From Pedobacter agri PB92 (GTDB lineage: Bacteria; Bacteroidota; Bacteroidia; Sphingobacteriales; Sphingobacteriaceae): 32,624 nt of DNA. The translations under genes were made by a program, and so were the position numbers. The stretch covers positions 1 to 32,624 of the forward strand of contig NZ_AJLG01000039.1 in NCBI RefSeq assembly GCF_000258495.1, given 5' to 3'. Shown here one piece after another: positions 16,334 to 24,663 of the stretch. Numbering within the stretch: position 1 is the stretch's first letter; each line of letters begins with the position of its first letter. The notes beneath the pieces were generated by a model. The model worked only from the letters and a program-made list of their open reading frames with translations. It did no database searches and was not told where the DNA came from.

Positions 16334-16420
16334 ATGATTACATCCCTACCATTTCAATTTTCCCGAACATTTCGAAAAGGAAATCCTTGTCCGAACATGC
16401 AATATTGTTGTTGTTGCTAG
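16334..16420 (+). CDS. Candidate polycysteine leader peptide (28 residues)
   Basis: ATG at 16334 opens a 28-codon frame whose last codons read Met-Gln-Tyr-Cys-Cys-Cys-Cys-stop (TGT TGT TGT TGC TAG, 16406-16420). A fifth cysteine occurs nine residues before the end (NPCPNM). A consensus promoter ends 23 bases upstream, and the SusC gene of an operon with persulfide-dioxygenase and DoxX genes starts 210 bases downstream. Short frames with cysteine runs are known in mycobacteria as cysteine-responsive attenuators of sulfur genes; the same logic would let ribosomes stall at the Cys codons when charged Cys-tRNA is scarce and change the folding of the leader RNA. Caution: the DNA is a short TTG repeat, which would give Leu or Val runs in the other two frames. 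No good ribosome-binding sequence is visible, which is normal for this phylum. Confidence 0.55.
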   Translation: MITSLPFQFSRTFRKGNPCPNMQYCCCC

Positions 16421-16510
16421 TATAAGAAAGCACTATAAAGATTCCTTATTCAATCAGAATTCCTCTGAGATCAAACTTTTGTATAATTCAATGAAGTAAT
16501 TTATAAAATG

Positions 16511-16537
16511 AAACCGACAAGGAAGCCTTGCCGGTTT
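16511..16537 (+). promoter_or_regulatory. Strong hairpin in the SusC leader, possible attenuator element
   Basis: AAACCGACAAGG (16511-16522) pairs with CCTTGCCGGTTT (16526-16537) around a three-base loop with one A-C mismatch. No T run follows, so it is not a standard intrinsic terminator for the plus strand. It sits 90 bases after the leader-peptide stop and 93 bases before the SusC start. The segment GGAAGCC (16521-16527) could instead pair with GGTTCC (16593-16598), a possible alternative fold. On the minus strand it is followed by a T-rich stretch, but no gene there would need it. Confidence 0.5.
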
Positions 16538-16630
16538 GTAGATGAATGACAGCCCAGCCGTAACGCCAATCACTAAACTGGTCTTCATTCTTGGTTCCAT
16601 TAAGATTTAACCTTAACAAACATTTTAAAT

Positions 16631-19600
16631 ATGGAAATAAATATCCATGTCAAGAAATTTTACGATCACAATTTTTCAGACCCTCTTTCCCTAGCGAGCA
16701 TTATTTTGCTCTTAATTTTCTCACTTTCTGCGTCTGGTCAGGATGTAAAGCCATCCGTTATTAATTCTCAGCTTATCGGCAAGGTAATCGATGTAGCAAC
16801 TAAAGAGCCGCTACCGGGAGTAGTAGTTAGAATTAAAGGTACTACTCATGCAGTGGCCACATCAGCCGATGGTTCCTTCTCATTTCGAACCGGACAAAGT
16901 TTTCCTTATACTTTAACCGTAAGCTTAATTGGTTACGATACTCAGGAAAAAAGAGTTGATGGTTCTCCAGTTACTGTAGCTTTGAAAGCATCGGCAAATC
17001 AATTAAACGATGTGGTTGCAGTTGGTTATGGAACACAACGTAAGGCTGATTTAACCGGAGCAGTTTCTAAAATCAAAGCTTCTGAAACGGTAAAACTTCC
17101 GGTTGCCAGTTTTGATGCACAGTTACAGGGGCGGGCTGCCGGAGTTCAAATCAACTCCAACTCGGGTGTACCTGGTGAAGGTACTTTTGTTAGGGTGCGG
17201 GGAACAACTTCGATTAACTCGAGTAGCGAGCCACTTTACGTAATTGATGGTGTATTTTTAAATAACACCTCTTTACAAACCACCAATCTGGGAGGCAGAA
17301 CAACTTCTCCGCTGGCAGATATTAATCCAGCTGATATTGAAAGTATTGAAGTACTTAAGGATGCTTCTGCAACCGCTATTTACGGCTCCAGGGGAGCTAA
17401 TGGGGTAGTTTTGGTCACTACAAAAAGAGGAAGTTTCAACGCCAGAACTAAAGTAAGCTTAGATGTTTCTACCGGCTGGGTTGAGGCAGATCAATCTACT
17501 GTTCCTCAATTGGCGTCGGGTCCTGAATCGGCATTATTGGCTAATGAATATTGGATCAATTCGGGCATCGATCGTCCGGCATTAAACCAAACTTTTGCCA
17601 ATCGCCCATTTAGACCAGTATCTCAAGGTGGAGCTGGTTTGCCAGAAGAGCAACAGACTTTCGATCGAATTGGTGACATTCTCCAAAAAGGATTAATCCA
17701 GGATTATAATTTATCTATTCAGGGTGGAACCGATAAATCAAGATTTTATGTAGGTGCAGGGTATACTGATCAAAAAGCGCTGATTAAAGTGCCGCAGTTT
17801 CAGAGAACAAGCTTAAAATTTAACTACGATCATAATTTAAGTGATGCCATTTCTTTTGGTTTAACCAATAGCATTTCGAAAAGTGATCGGAATCAAGCCA
17901 GAACAGGCGATGGTCCACAGGTGAATTTATGGAACGCTGCCACTAGTGCCGCCACCTACACGCCAAAATTTGCACAAGATGGAACTTCCACTGGTTCTGA
18001 TAACATCTATTTGTTAATTGATAATTATGATGTAAACACCACTAGCTTAAGGTATGTAGGCAGTGCCTACGCGGAAGCGAAAATTATCGATGGATTAAAA
18101 TTTAAAAGTAGTTTCTCATTGGATTATAATCACTATGATGAATCGGCATATTGGAACAGCCAAACCAGTATTGGAAGGGCTGTGGGTGGTAACGCTACTT
18201 CATCTATTACGCAAAATAGTACCTGGATTAATGAGCAGACCCTAACCTATATCAAAAATGCTGGCGACCATCATTTTAATGCATTGGTAGGAAATTCACT
18301 TCAAGCAAATGTAATTAGCCTAACCGCTGCAGAAGGAAGTGGGTTTGCCAATGATAACTTTAAATTAATTTCTTCTGCTTCTACAAGAACATCATCTCAA
18401 AATTGGAGTAAGTATTCGTTGGCATCGTTTTTTGGTCGCTTTGATTATAACTATGCAAGCAGATACTACATTGGTTTAAGTGCCCGAGCTGATGGATCAT
18501 CGAAATTTGGTGCAAACAATAAATGGGGATATTTTCCTGCCGTTTCAGGTGCATGGCGATTAAAAGAAGAATCGTTTTTAAAAGATGCCAAATGGATAAG
18601 TGATTTAAAACTTCGTGTTTCCTATGGTGTAACAGGTAACCAGGCTGGTATCGATAATTTTGCAGCTCAAGGCTTATGGACGGGTGGTAGCAGCTATCCA
18701 GATGTTGCCGGATCGCCTCAACCAGGTATTGGACCGATTCAATTGGGCAATCCTGATTTACGCTGGGAAAAAACGGCTCAAACCAACCTTGGTTTTGATT
18801 TAGGCTTGTTAGACAATAGAATATCACTTACTGTTGATGTATATAATAAGTATACAACAGGCTTACTGCTACAAAAACCGATTGCTGCATCGACTGGTTT
18901 TGCCACTTATTGGGCTAACGAAGGAGAAATGAGCAATAGAGGTTACGAGGTTGGTATTAATACCACCAATATTGCCAACAATAACTTTAGTTGGAAAACG
19001 AGTTTGAATTTCTCAGGTAACAGAAACAGAATTGAAAAATTGCCCACACAAATTACACAATACACCCGCGATTGGGTGATTATGAAAGAAGGTTATTCTA
19101 TGAACTCTTTCTGGTTGTATAATCAGTTATATGTTGATCCGCAAACAGGAGCACCAGTATTCGAAGGGCAGGCTGCAAATGGAACGGTGACTACTGCTAA
19201 TCGTCAGATACTAGGCGATTCTTACCCGAAAATATTTGGCGGTTTAAGCAACAGTTTCACCTTCAAAAGTTTCGATTTGAGTTTCTTGTTTACCTTTCAG
19301 GCCGGAAACAAATCCCTCAATTTGAACCGTTATTTCCGTGAACGTAATCCAACAAGTGGAGGTGTATTGGCAAATGTATTAAACCGTTGGCAAAAGCCTG
19401 GCGATATTACTGATATCCCAAGATTAACGTCAATTGGCACCAATTACACCATTGATCAAAGTTCGAGATATTTAGAAGATGCATCATTCCTTCGTTTAAA
19501 ACAACTCACTTTTGGCTATAACCTCCCAGGCAAATTTTTGAAAAAAATCAGGTTGAGTCAGGCAAGATTTTATTTTGTTGGTTCAAACTTATTCCTGATT

Positions 19601-19723
19601 ACCAAATATACAGGCGATCCCGAATCGAGTGTAACCTCTAATCCTAATGCTCAGGGGCTGGGTTCATTTGGAACCCCGCCGCAGCCAAGATCATTTCAAT
19701 TTGGCTTAAACATTACCATTTAA
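16631..19723 (+). CDS. SusC/RagA-family TonB-dependent outer membrane transporter
   Basis: This 1030-residue protein has a late signal peptide (hydrophobic core 20-34, cut near SASGQ36), a carboxypeptidase-D-like domain (about 46-120: GKVIDVATKEPLPGVVVRIK ... SLIGYDTQEKRV), the SusC hallmark LNDVVAVGYGTQRKADLTGA (125-144), a plug with VRVRGTTSIN, PLYVIDGVF and VLKDASATAIYGSRGANGVV, and a beta barrel to the end. With its SusD partner it forms a lidded outer membrane channel, powered by TonB, that takes up ligands too large for porins. SusC pairs are famous for glycans, but many import peptides or other molecules; the neighbours here suggest a sulfur compound. It is the first long gene after the polycysteine leader; SusD starts 20 bases after it. 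Confidence 0.93.
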   Translation: MEINIHVKKFYDHNFSDPLSLASIILLLIFSLSASGQDVKPSVINSQLIGKVIDVATKEPLPGVVVRIKGTTHAVATSADGSFSFRTGQSFPYTLTVSLIGYDTQEKRVDGSPVTVALKASANQLNDVVAVGYGTQRKADLTGAVSKIKASETVKLPVASFDAQLQGRAAGVQINSNSGVPGEGTFVRVRGTTSINSSSEPLYVIDGVFLNNTSLQTTNLGGRTTSPLADINPADIESIEVLKDASATAIYGSRGANGVVLVTTKRGSFNARTKVSLDVSTGWVEADQSTVPQLASGPESALLANEYWINSGIDRPALNQTFANRPFRPVSQGGAGLPEEQQTFDRIGDILQKGLIQDYNLSIQGGTDKSRFYVGAGYTDQKALIKVPQFQRTSLKFNYDHNLSDAISFGLTNSISKSDRNQARTGDGPQVNLWNAATSAATYTPKFAQDGTSTGSDNIYLLIDNYDVNTTSLRYVGSAYAEAKIIDGLKFKSSFSLDYNHYDESAYWNSQTSIGRAVGGNATSSITQNSTWINEQTLTYIKNAGDHHFNALVGNSLQANVISLTAAEGSGFANDNFKLISSASTRTSSQNWSKYSLASFFGRFDYNYASRYYIGLSARADGSSKFGANNKWGYFPAVSGAWRLKEESFLKDAKWISDLKLRVSYGVTGNQAGIDNFAAQGLWTGGSSYPDVAGSPQPGIGPIQLGNPDLRWEKTAQTNLGFDLGLLDNRISLTVDVYNKYTTGLLLQKPIAASTGFATYWANEGEMSNRGYEVGINTTNIANNNFSWKTSLNFSGNRNRIEKLPTQITQYTRDWVIMKEGYSMNSFWLYNQLYVDPQTGAPVFEGQAANGTVTTANRQILGDSYPKIFGGLSNSFTFKSFDLSFLFTFQAGNKSLNLNRYFRERNPTSGGVLANVLNRWQKPGDITDIPRLTSIGTNYTIDQSSRYLEDASFLRLKQLTFGYNLPGKFLKKIRLSQARFYFVGSNLFLITKYTGDPESSVTSNPNAQGLGSFGTPPQPRSFQFGLNITI

Positions 19724-19743
19724 TCACCCAAAAAAGAAAACAC

Positions 19744-21100
19744 ATGAAAACCTCAATATTAATGGCTTTAGGATTATCAGGGCTTTTGATTGTGGGAAGT
19801 TCCTGCAAAAAGTTTATTGATGTAAAGCCAGAACTCAATATATCTGATGAATTAACGATTGTTGATGGAAATTCAGCCCAAACTGCCGTACGTGGCATCT
19901 ATAACCAACTTCAATCTAATGATTATTATGGTTATACTTTTCAAACACTGGGACTTTTCTCTGGCGACAATGTTCAGTATGTGGGTTCTCAAACCGTGAA
20001 TCAGCAGCTTACCAATCACACTGTGCTGGCAGATTTAGCTGCTGTAGGAAATTCCTGGGCAGCAATATACAATACCATCAACAGGGCCAATAATGTAATT
20101 GCAAAAGTATCTGCACTGCCTGTTTCTACCACATTTACTGAAACTTTGCGAAATCAACTGGTGGGAGAGGCATATTTTTTAAGGGCATTAGCTTATTTTG
20201 ATCTGGCCAGAACCTGGGGCGGTGTTCAGCTGGTTACTACACCAACTACTTCAGCTGCAGATCAAACACTTGCTAAACGAAGCACGCTTGCTGAAACTTA
20301 TGCTCAGGTTTTAAGAGACCTTGCTCAGGCAGAAACACTTTTGCCAAATACTACAAATAGAATTAGGGCTACCAGAAAAACCGCTTACGCTTTGCATGCC
20401 CGTGTTGCACTTTATCAAAAGGATTATACAAATGCCGCTGCTTATGCAACAAGGTTAATTGAGGATACAAATTATGCCCTCACTGGCCCATATAACTCAT
20501 TTTTTTGCGGCAAATGCTACCGTAACTCAGGAGTCGGTTTTTGAGCTTCAATACAATATTAACGTAACCAATAGCCAGGCTTATAACTGGCAGCCAAGCA
20601 GCAATGGCGGCGTAGGGTGGGTAACGCCGACTCCTGCAGTTGCCACTTTATTACTCAATACCGCAGTATCAGGAAATAGAAATTCATTGATTCTTACACA
20701 AACCACCGGTGGGGTTACACGATATTTTGGAAATCTTTATTACCGAACTGCTGGAACTGATCCTATTTATTTAATTCGTATTGCAGAATTATACCTGATT
20801 AGGGCGGAAGCTTTAGCACAACTTAATGACTTAGCCGGTGCCACACGAGATCTTAATGCAGTACGAAGCAGGGCAGGCTTAACAGGAACAACAGCAACAA
20901 CGCAAGCCAATTTAATTTTGGCGATAGAATCCGAAAACCGGTTAGAATTTGCCTTTGAAGATCATAGGTGGTATGATTTGATCAGAACTGGCAGAGCGGG
21001 GACGATTTTAGGAATTAGTGATCCAAATAAATTGCTGTTACCAATCCCGTACGCCCAATTATTAATCGATCCGAATTTATCTCAGAATCCAGGTTACTAA
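19744..21100 (+). pseudogene. SusD/RagB-family lipoprotein, frameshifted at a T7 run
   Basis: The N-terminal frame (19744-20544) encodes a lipoprotein signal ending GSSCKK (Cys21) and the SusD opening FIDVKPELNISDELTI, then TPR-like helices with GEAYFLRALAYFDLARTWGG. At seven T residues (20500-20506) homology moves to another frame, which runs to 21100 and carries the C-terminal hallmarks IAELYLIRAEALAQLND, LNAVRSRAGL, IESENRLEFAFEDHRWYDLI and the final LSQNPGY. Removing one T joins NSFF to AANATVTQE and gives a normal 451-residue SusD. SusD is the surface lid that captures the ligand for SusC. The break may be a sequencing error, a slippage site or a real mutation. The next gene follows after 10 bases. 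Confidence 0.88.
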
Positions 21101-21110
21101 ATATTGAGTT

Positions 21111-22424
21111 ATGAATGATTCTAAAATTGAACAAGACGAACTTTTGCGTGGCTTTGCTTTCAGAACAAGCTTTGTGTTTCTATTGCTGTTAACCATTCCG
21201 CTTACTGGAACTTATTATAGGCAATTGTTTAAAACAGATTGGTCACACTTTCAGGATGTTTTCCAGGCTGTTAATTACGTTCCTAAATTTTTTATAGGTA
21301 GCGATTGGGGCTTTGGAAGTTTTTCTGGTTGGGGCATCGCCCTAATTATTAGCTTAATTGCAGCTTATTTTTGGGGCTTTTTAGTTAAAGATATTAATCA
21401 AAAGGAACCTGAACTTTATTACTGGCTGCGGGTAATCGTTCGGTTTAGATTGGCCATTGCATTATTGAGTTATGGGATCATTAAAATCTTTCCAGTCCAA
21501 TTACCTGGGCCCACATTAAGTGATTTACACACTGCATACGGCGATTTTTTACCCTGGAAGTTATACTATTTATCAACAGGCGTGGCTTCTGCCTATTATG
21601 AACAAAGTTTGGGCGCCATTGAATTTTTAGCAGGCTTGTTGCTCATGTTTAGGCGCACAACAATTATTGGTGCCGGATTGGCAACTGCGTTATTGGTTAA
21701 TATCGTGTTGATCAATTACGCCTATCACTTGAGCGATCAACTTTACAGCGTTTATTTGTTAATCCTTTCCGTATTTCTGCTATTATACGATACACCGCGA
21801 CTTTATAATCTTTTGGTTAAGGAGCGAAGAGCAAAGCCAGATGAATTTAATCCCGCTTATAAACCAAAACTTAAGCTGCCCCTAAAATTTGCTGTTATAG
21901 TTTTTGCAATTTTCTTCAGCACCATTACTTATGCTAATTATCGAAATAGCAATTGGCCCTATCCGAATACACCAGGCTTAGCTAAAGCAGCTGGTTTTTA
22001 TAATGTAGAAAGTTTTCAATGGAACGGGGAACAGAAACCCTATTCGTTAACTGATAGTTTGAGATGGGTTGATGTTGTTTTTGAAAAATGGAATGTATTG
22101 AGCATTAGAAAAAACATTAATGCACCAATTAATCCAGTTTCACCCAGTTTAACTTTTCAAAAAAATGGTTTAGGAGATTACGAATCTAAAGGCAATGCTG
22201 GGAGGTTTTTTTATACATACATATTATCTGGATCGAAACTCAAACTCACAAATAATAATGATCCTACAGATACTTTACAACTTTCTATTTCAAGGCCGGA
22301 TAATGATATCATCTTATTAAATGGGGTTGATGCAAAACATGATTCTCTTAAGGTGAGTTTGAAAAAATTACCGAAGGAATATTTGTTGCAAAAAGGACGT
22401 CGTAAAAAAGTAAGCGTTTATTAA
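21111..22424 (+). CDS. DoxX-like membrane protein with C-terminal soluble domain (copy 1)
   Basis: The 437-residue protein has about seven predicted membrane helices (roughly residues 17-35, 73-92, 108-127, 165-181, 186-205, 212-227 and 258-276) followed by a soluble domain of about 160 residues, probably periplasmic. The core YYWLRVIVRFRLAIALLSYGI, then GAIEFLAGLLLMFRRTTIIGAGLAT, resembles the DoxX/DoxD family; DoxD is a subunit of an archaeal thiosulfate:quinone oxidoreductase and DoxX-type proteins are linked to thiol and sulfur redox. The soluble part opens with TPGLAKAAGFYNVESFQWNG and has SLRWVDVVFEKW. It is a paralogue of the next gene, 18 bases downstream. Activity is not known; the DoxX assignment is moderately sure. 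Confidence 0.7.
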   Translation: MNDSKIEQDELLRGFAFRTSFVFLLLLTIPLTGTYYRQLFKTDWSHFQDVFQAVNYVPKFFIGSDWGFGSFSGWGIALIISLIAAYFWGFLVKDINQKEPELYYWLRVIVRFRLAIALLSYGIIKIFPVQLPGPTLSDLHTAYGDFLPWKLYYLSTGVASAYYEQSLGAIEFLAGLLLMFRRTTIIGAGLATALLVNIVLINYAYHLSDQLYSVYLLILSVFLLLYDTPRLYNLLVKERRAKPDEFNPAYKPKLKLPLKFAVIVFAIFFSTITYANYRNSNWPYPNTPGLAKAAGFYNVESFQWNGEQKPYSLTDSLRWVDVVFEKWNVLSIRKNINAPINPVSPSLTFQKNGLGDYESKGNAGRFFYTYILSGSKLKLTNNNDPTDTLQLSISRPDNDIILLNGVDAKHDSLKVSLKKLPKEYLLQKGRRKKVSVY

Positions 22425-22442
22425 TCAATTTAACTATAAGCT

Positions 22443-23888
22443 ATGGAAACGCTGGTTACATCGAAAATACATACACAAAATTTAACAGAACCAAACCAAT
22501 GGCAGGTTTGGAACAGATGGGAGAAAATCTTGTTTAGGATTGCCTTTATCTTTATTTTTTTGCTCATTATTCCGGTTACAACCGATTGGTATTCAAAAGC
22601 TATTTCTTCCAAAACAGTCTTCGCTTTTCTGAATAACCTCACGGGTTATCGCCCAAATTTTTATAGCCTGCAAACACCCAGCGGGCGGTGGGGAATAGGT
22701 GCTTACGCCACCTGGGGTGTCGCTTTAATAGTTGCACTACTTGGTGCTTCAATTTGGACTTTTATCGCCAGAAAAAGCAAAAGAACAAATTATAACACAC
22801 TTTATTATTGGCTTCGTGTTGCGGTTCGCTATCGCATTGCTATAGGCATTATTGCCTTCGGCTTTTTAAAACTCTATCCCATGCAAATGCCCGACCCTTC
22901 CATTTCCAATCTCGATACCAATTTTGGCGACTACAATACTTATAAAATTTATTGGCAGATAGTAGGTGTGTCTATCTGGTACGAAATTGTTTTGGGTTTG
23001 GTGGAAATTGTGGCCGGAGTGCTGCTTTTTTTCAGGGGAACTGTTGCCATTGGTGCAGTATTGGTTGCGGGGGTACTCTATAATATTGCCCATGCCAATT
23101 TTGCTTATGATGGAGGGGTTCATGTTTACAGTAGTTTTTTTGTCCTTTTATCCCTGTTTTTACTTATCCAATATGTGCCCAACCTGTGGCGACTGCTGAT
23201 TTTGAAAAAGGAGGTTACGCCAAACTATTATTATCCTCCGTTGAAAACGAAAAAGCAACGCAGTATTTTCTACTCCACTAAATATGCCTTTGTAATTGTT
23301 TTTACCATCATTTTTGCTTACCTGAGATACGATGTACATTATCATGTTGGTCAACTTAAAGAGCCTATTACACCAGGGCTGCCAAATGCTGCGGGATATT
23401 ACAACGTGACAGAGTTTAAACTAAATGGTAAGTTATTGCCATTTAATCCGCTTGATTCAGTCAGATGGCGTAGTGTGGTTTTTGAAAGATGGAGTACTTT
23501 GATTTATCAGGTTCATAAGCCTTTTTCAATCTCATTAGCGAATGGAACACCAAATCCAAAAGATATAGACAGGAGTTATGAGTTGGCTGGCATTGCCGGA
23601 GGAAGACGCTTCCTTTATTATACCATTGATCATAAAACGCAGAATTTAATATTGCAGGATAAAAATCGCCCTTCAAGAGACGAAGATGGACCTGGTAAAA
23701 AGAATAAGTCGAAAGAAAAGGTGGTAAAGGAGCAAAAATTGGTTTGGCACTTTAAGCGTGATGGAAAAAATCGGATCATCCTTTCCGGATTGAATGATCG
23801 TAAAGACTCTCTCTATGTGGTTTTGGATAAAGTGGATAGGAAATTTGCTTCGAAACTGGATAGAAGTGAACTTAAATTTAATAAGTAA
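22443..23888 (+). CDS. DoxX-like membrane protein with C-terminal soluble domain (copy 2)
   Basis: This 481-residue protein repeats the layout of its upstream neighbour: membrane helices near 29-48, 88-108, 125-145, 180-197, 201-218, 228-245 and 280-296, then a soluble domain. Shared landmarks are YYWLRVAVRYRIAIGIIAFG (121-140), the EIVAGVLLFFRGTVAIGAVL region, TPGLPNAAGYYNVTEFKLNG (310-329) and SVRWRSVVFERW (339-350). It differs by a lysine-rich insertion around residues 412-430 (PGKKNKSKEKVVKEQK). The pair may form a heterodimer, one membrane complex working with the exported enzyme encoded downstream. It is followed after four bases by the secreted CGC protein gene, so translation is probably coupled. 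Confidence 0.7.
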   Translation: METLVTSKIHTQNLTEPNQWQVWNRWEKILFRIAFIFIFLLIIPVTTDWYSKAISSKTVFAFLNNLTGYRPNFYSLQTPSGRWGIGAYATWGVALIVALLGASIWTFIARKSKRTNYNTLYYWLRVAVRYRIAIGIIAFGFLKLYPMQMPDPSISNLDTNFGDYNTYKIYWQIVGVSIWYEIVLGLVEIVAGVLLFFRGTVAIGAVLVAGVLYNIAHANFAYDGGVHVYSSFFVLLSLFLLIQYVPNLWRLLILKKEVTPNYYYPPLKTKKQRSIFYSTKYAFVIVFTIIFAYLRYDVHYHVGQLKEPITPGLPNAAGYYNVTEFKLNGKLLPFNPLDSVRWRSVVFERWSTLIYQVHKPFSISLANGTPNPKDIDRSYELAGIAGGRRFLYYTIDHKTQNLILQDKNRPSRDEDGPGKKNKSKEKVVKEQKLVWHFKRDGKNRIILSGLNDRKDSLYVVLDKVDRKFASKLDRSELKFNK

Positions 23889-23892
23889 AGTG

Positions 23893-24663
23893 ATGTTAAA
23901 AAAAATAGTAGGCGTCGTTTTCGCCATGATGATGAGTTTTCAAATTTTTGCCCAGCTGAACACGCAGGTACTAATTAGGGCGCAGGCAAAAGATGCAAAG
24001 TTTATTGGCACCGGCATTGGTGGGGCACTAGTGGTGGTACGAGACCATTTAACAAAAGAAATTTTAGCTAAGGGGTTAACTACCGGAAGCTCTGGCAATA
24101 CTGAAGTAATTATGAATCAAGCTAAAAAGCGTGGACAATCTATCACAGATAGCGCTACAGCAAAATTTATAGCCAATTTAAAAATCGCTGAACCAACTTT
24201 TGTGGATATAGAAGTAGTGGCGCCAGTGAATAGGAAAAATGCAACTATTAATGCCTCCACCCAGCTATGGGTAATTCCCGGTAAAAATATTTTAGGTGAG
24301 GGTATTGTGCTGGAAATACCAGGGTTTATAGTAGATATTTTATCACCTACCACACACCAGCAAATCAAGCAGGCCAGTTTAAAAAATGGTTCGCTAAATT
24401 TCAAAGCAAGTGTTACGATGAGTTGTGGTTGCCCAATCACAAGTGGAGGTATTTGGAATGCTGATAAAATTGACGTTCAGGCAATTGTTAAAAAGGAGGG
24501 TGTTAAAACAGAAGATTTGGCCTTAGTATTCACCGGACAAACCAATCTTTTCGAAGGAAAACTAAACATCAAAGAAAAGGGAAATTATGAGATTTTGGTT
24601 TTCGCTTATGATGAAAAAACCTGCAATACCGGGGTGGATAAAATTAACTTTGTAATTCAGTGA
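23893..24663 (+). CDS. Secreted protein with a CGC motif, unknown family
   Basis: I start at ATG 23893, four bases after the preceding stop; it gives a signal peptide (MLKKIVGVVFAMMM...FAQ, 1-21) and a 256-residue protein. An in-frame extension upstream overlaps the DoxX-like gene and would hide the signal. The mature protein has many beta-type segments. Its three cysteines are Cys178 and Cys180 in SCGCPITSGG and Cys244 in EKTCNTGV. The last part (about 170-256) looks like an Ig-type or carrier domain. Closely placed cysteines in a periplasmic protein of a sulfur operon could carry sulfane sulfur or bind metal; this is inference. Its stop overlaps the start of the next gene by one base. Confidence 0.7.
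   Translation: MLKKIVGVVFAMMMSFQIFAQLNTQVLIRAQAKDAKFIGTGIGGALVVVRDHLTKEILAKGLTTGSSGNTEVIMNQAKKRGQSITDSATAKFIANLKIAEPTFVDIEVVAPVNRKNATINASTQLWVIPGKNILGEGIVLEIPGFIVDILSPTTHQQIKQASLKNGSLNFKASVTMSCGCPITSGGIWNADKIDVQAIVKKEGVKTEDLALVFTGQTNLFEGKLNIKEKGNYEILVFAYDEKTCNTGVDKINFVIQ

Noticed and set aside
16213..16425. A 70-codon TTG-started frame across the operon leader
   Set aside because: It spans the promoter and overlaps the Cys peptide in another frame, where the TTG repeat reads as leucine; composition is not protein-like.
16542..16610. A second short frame (22 codons) between the hairpin and SusC
   Set aside because: It has no codon bias of regulatory interest and no promoter or conserved feature that I can see; probably chance.
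23893..23937. Upstream start at 23794 for the secreted CGC protein
   Set aside because: It would overlap the DoxX-like gene by 95 bases and bury the clear signal peptide that begins at 23893.
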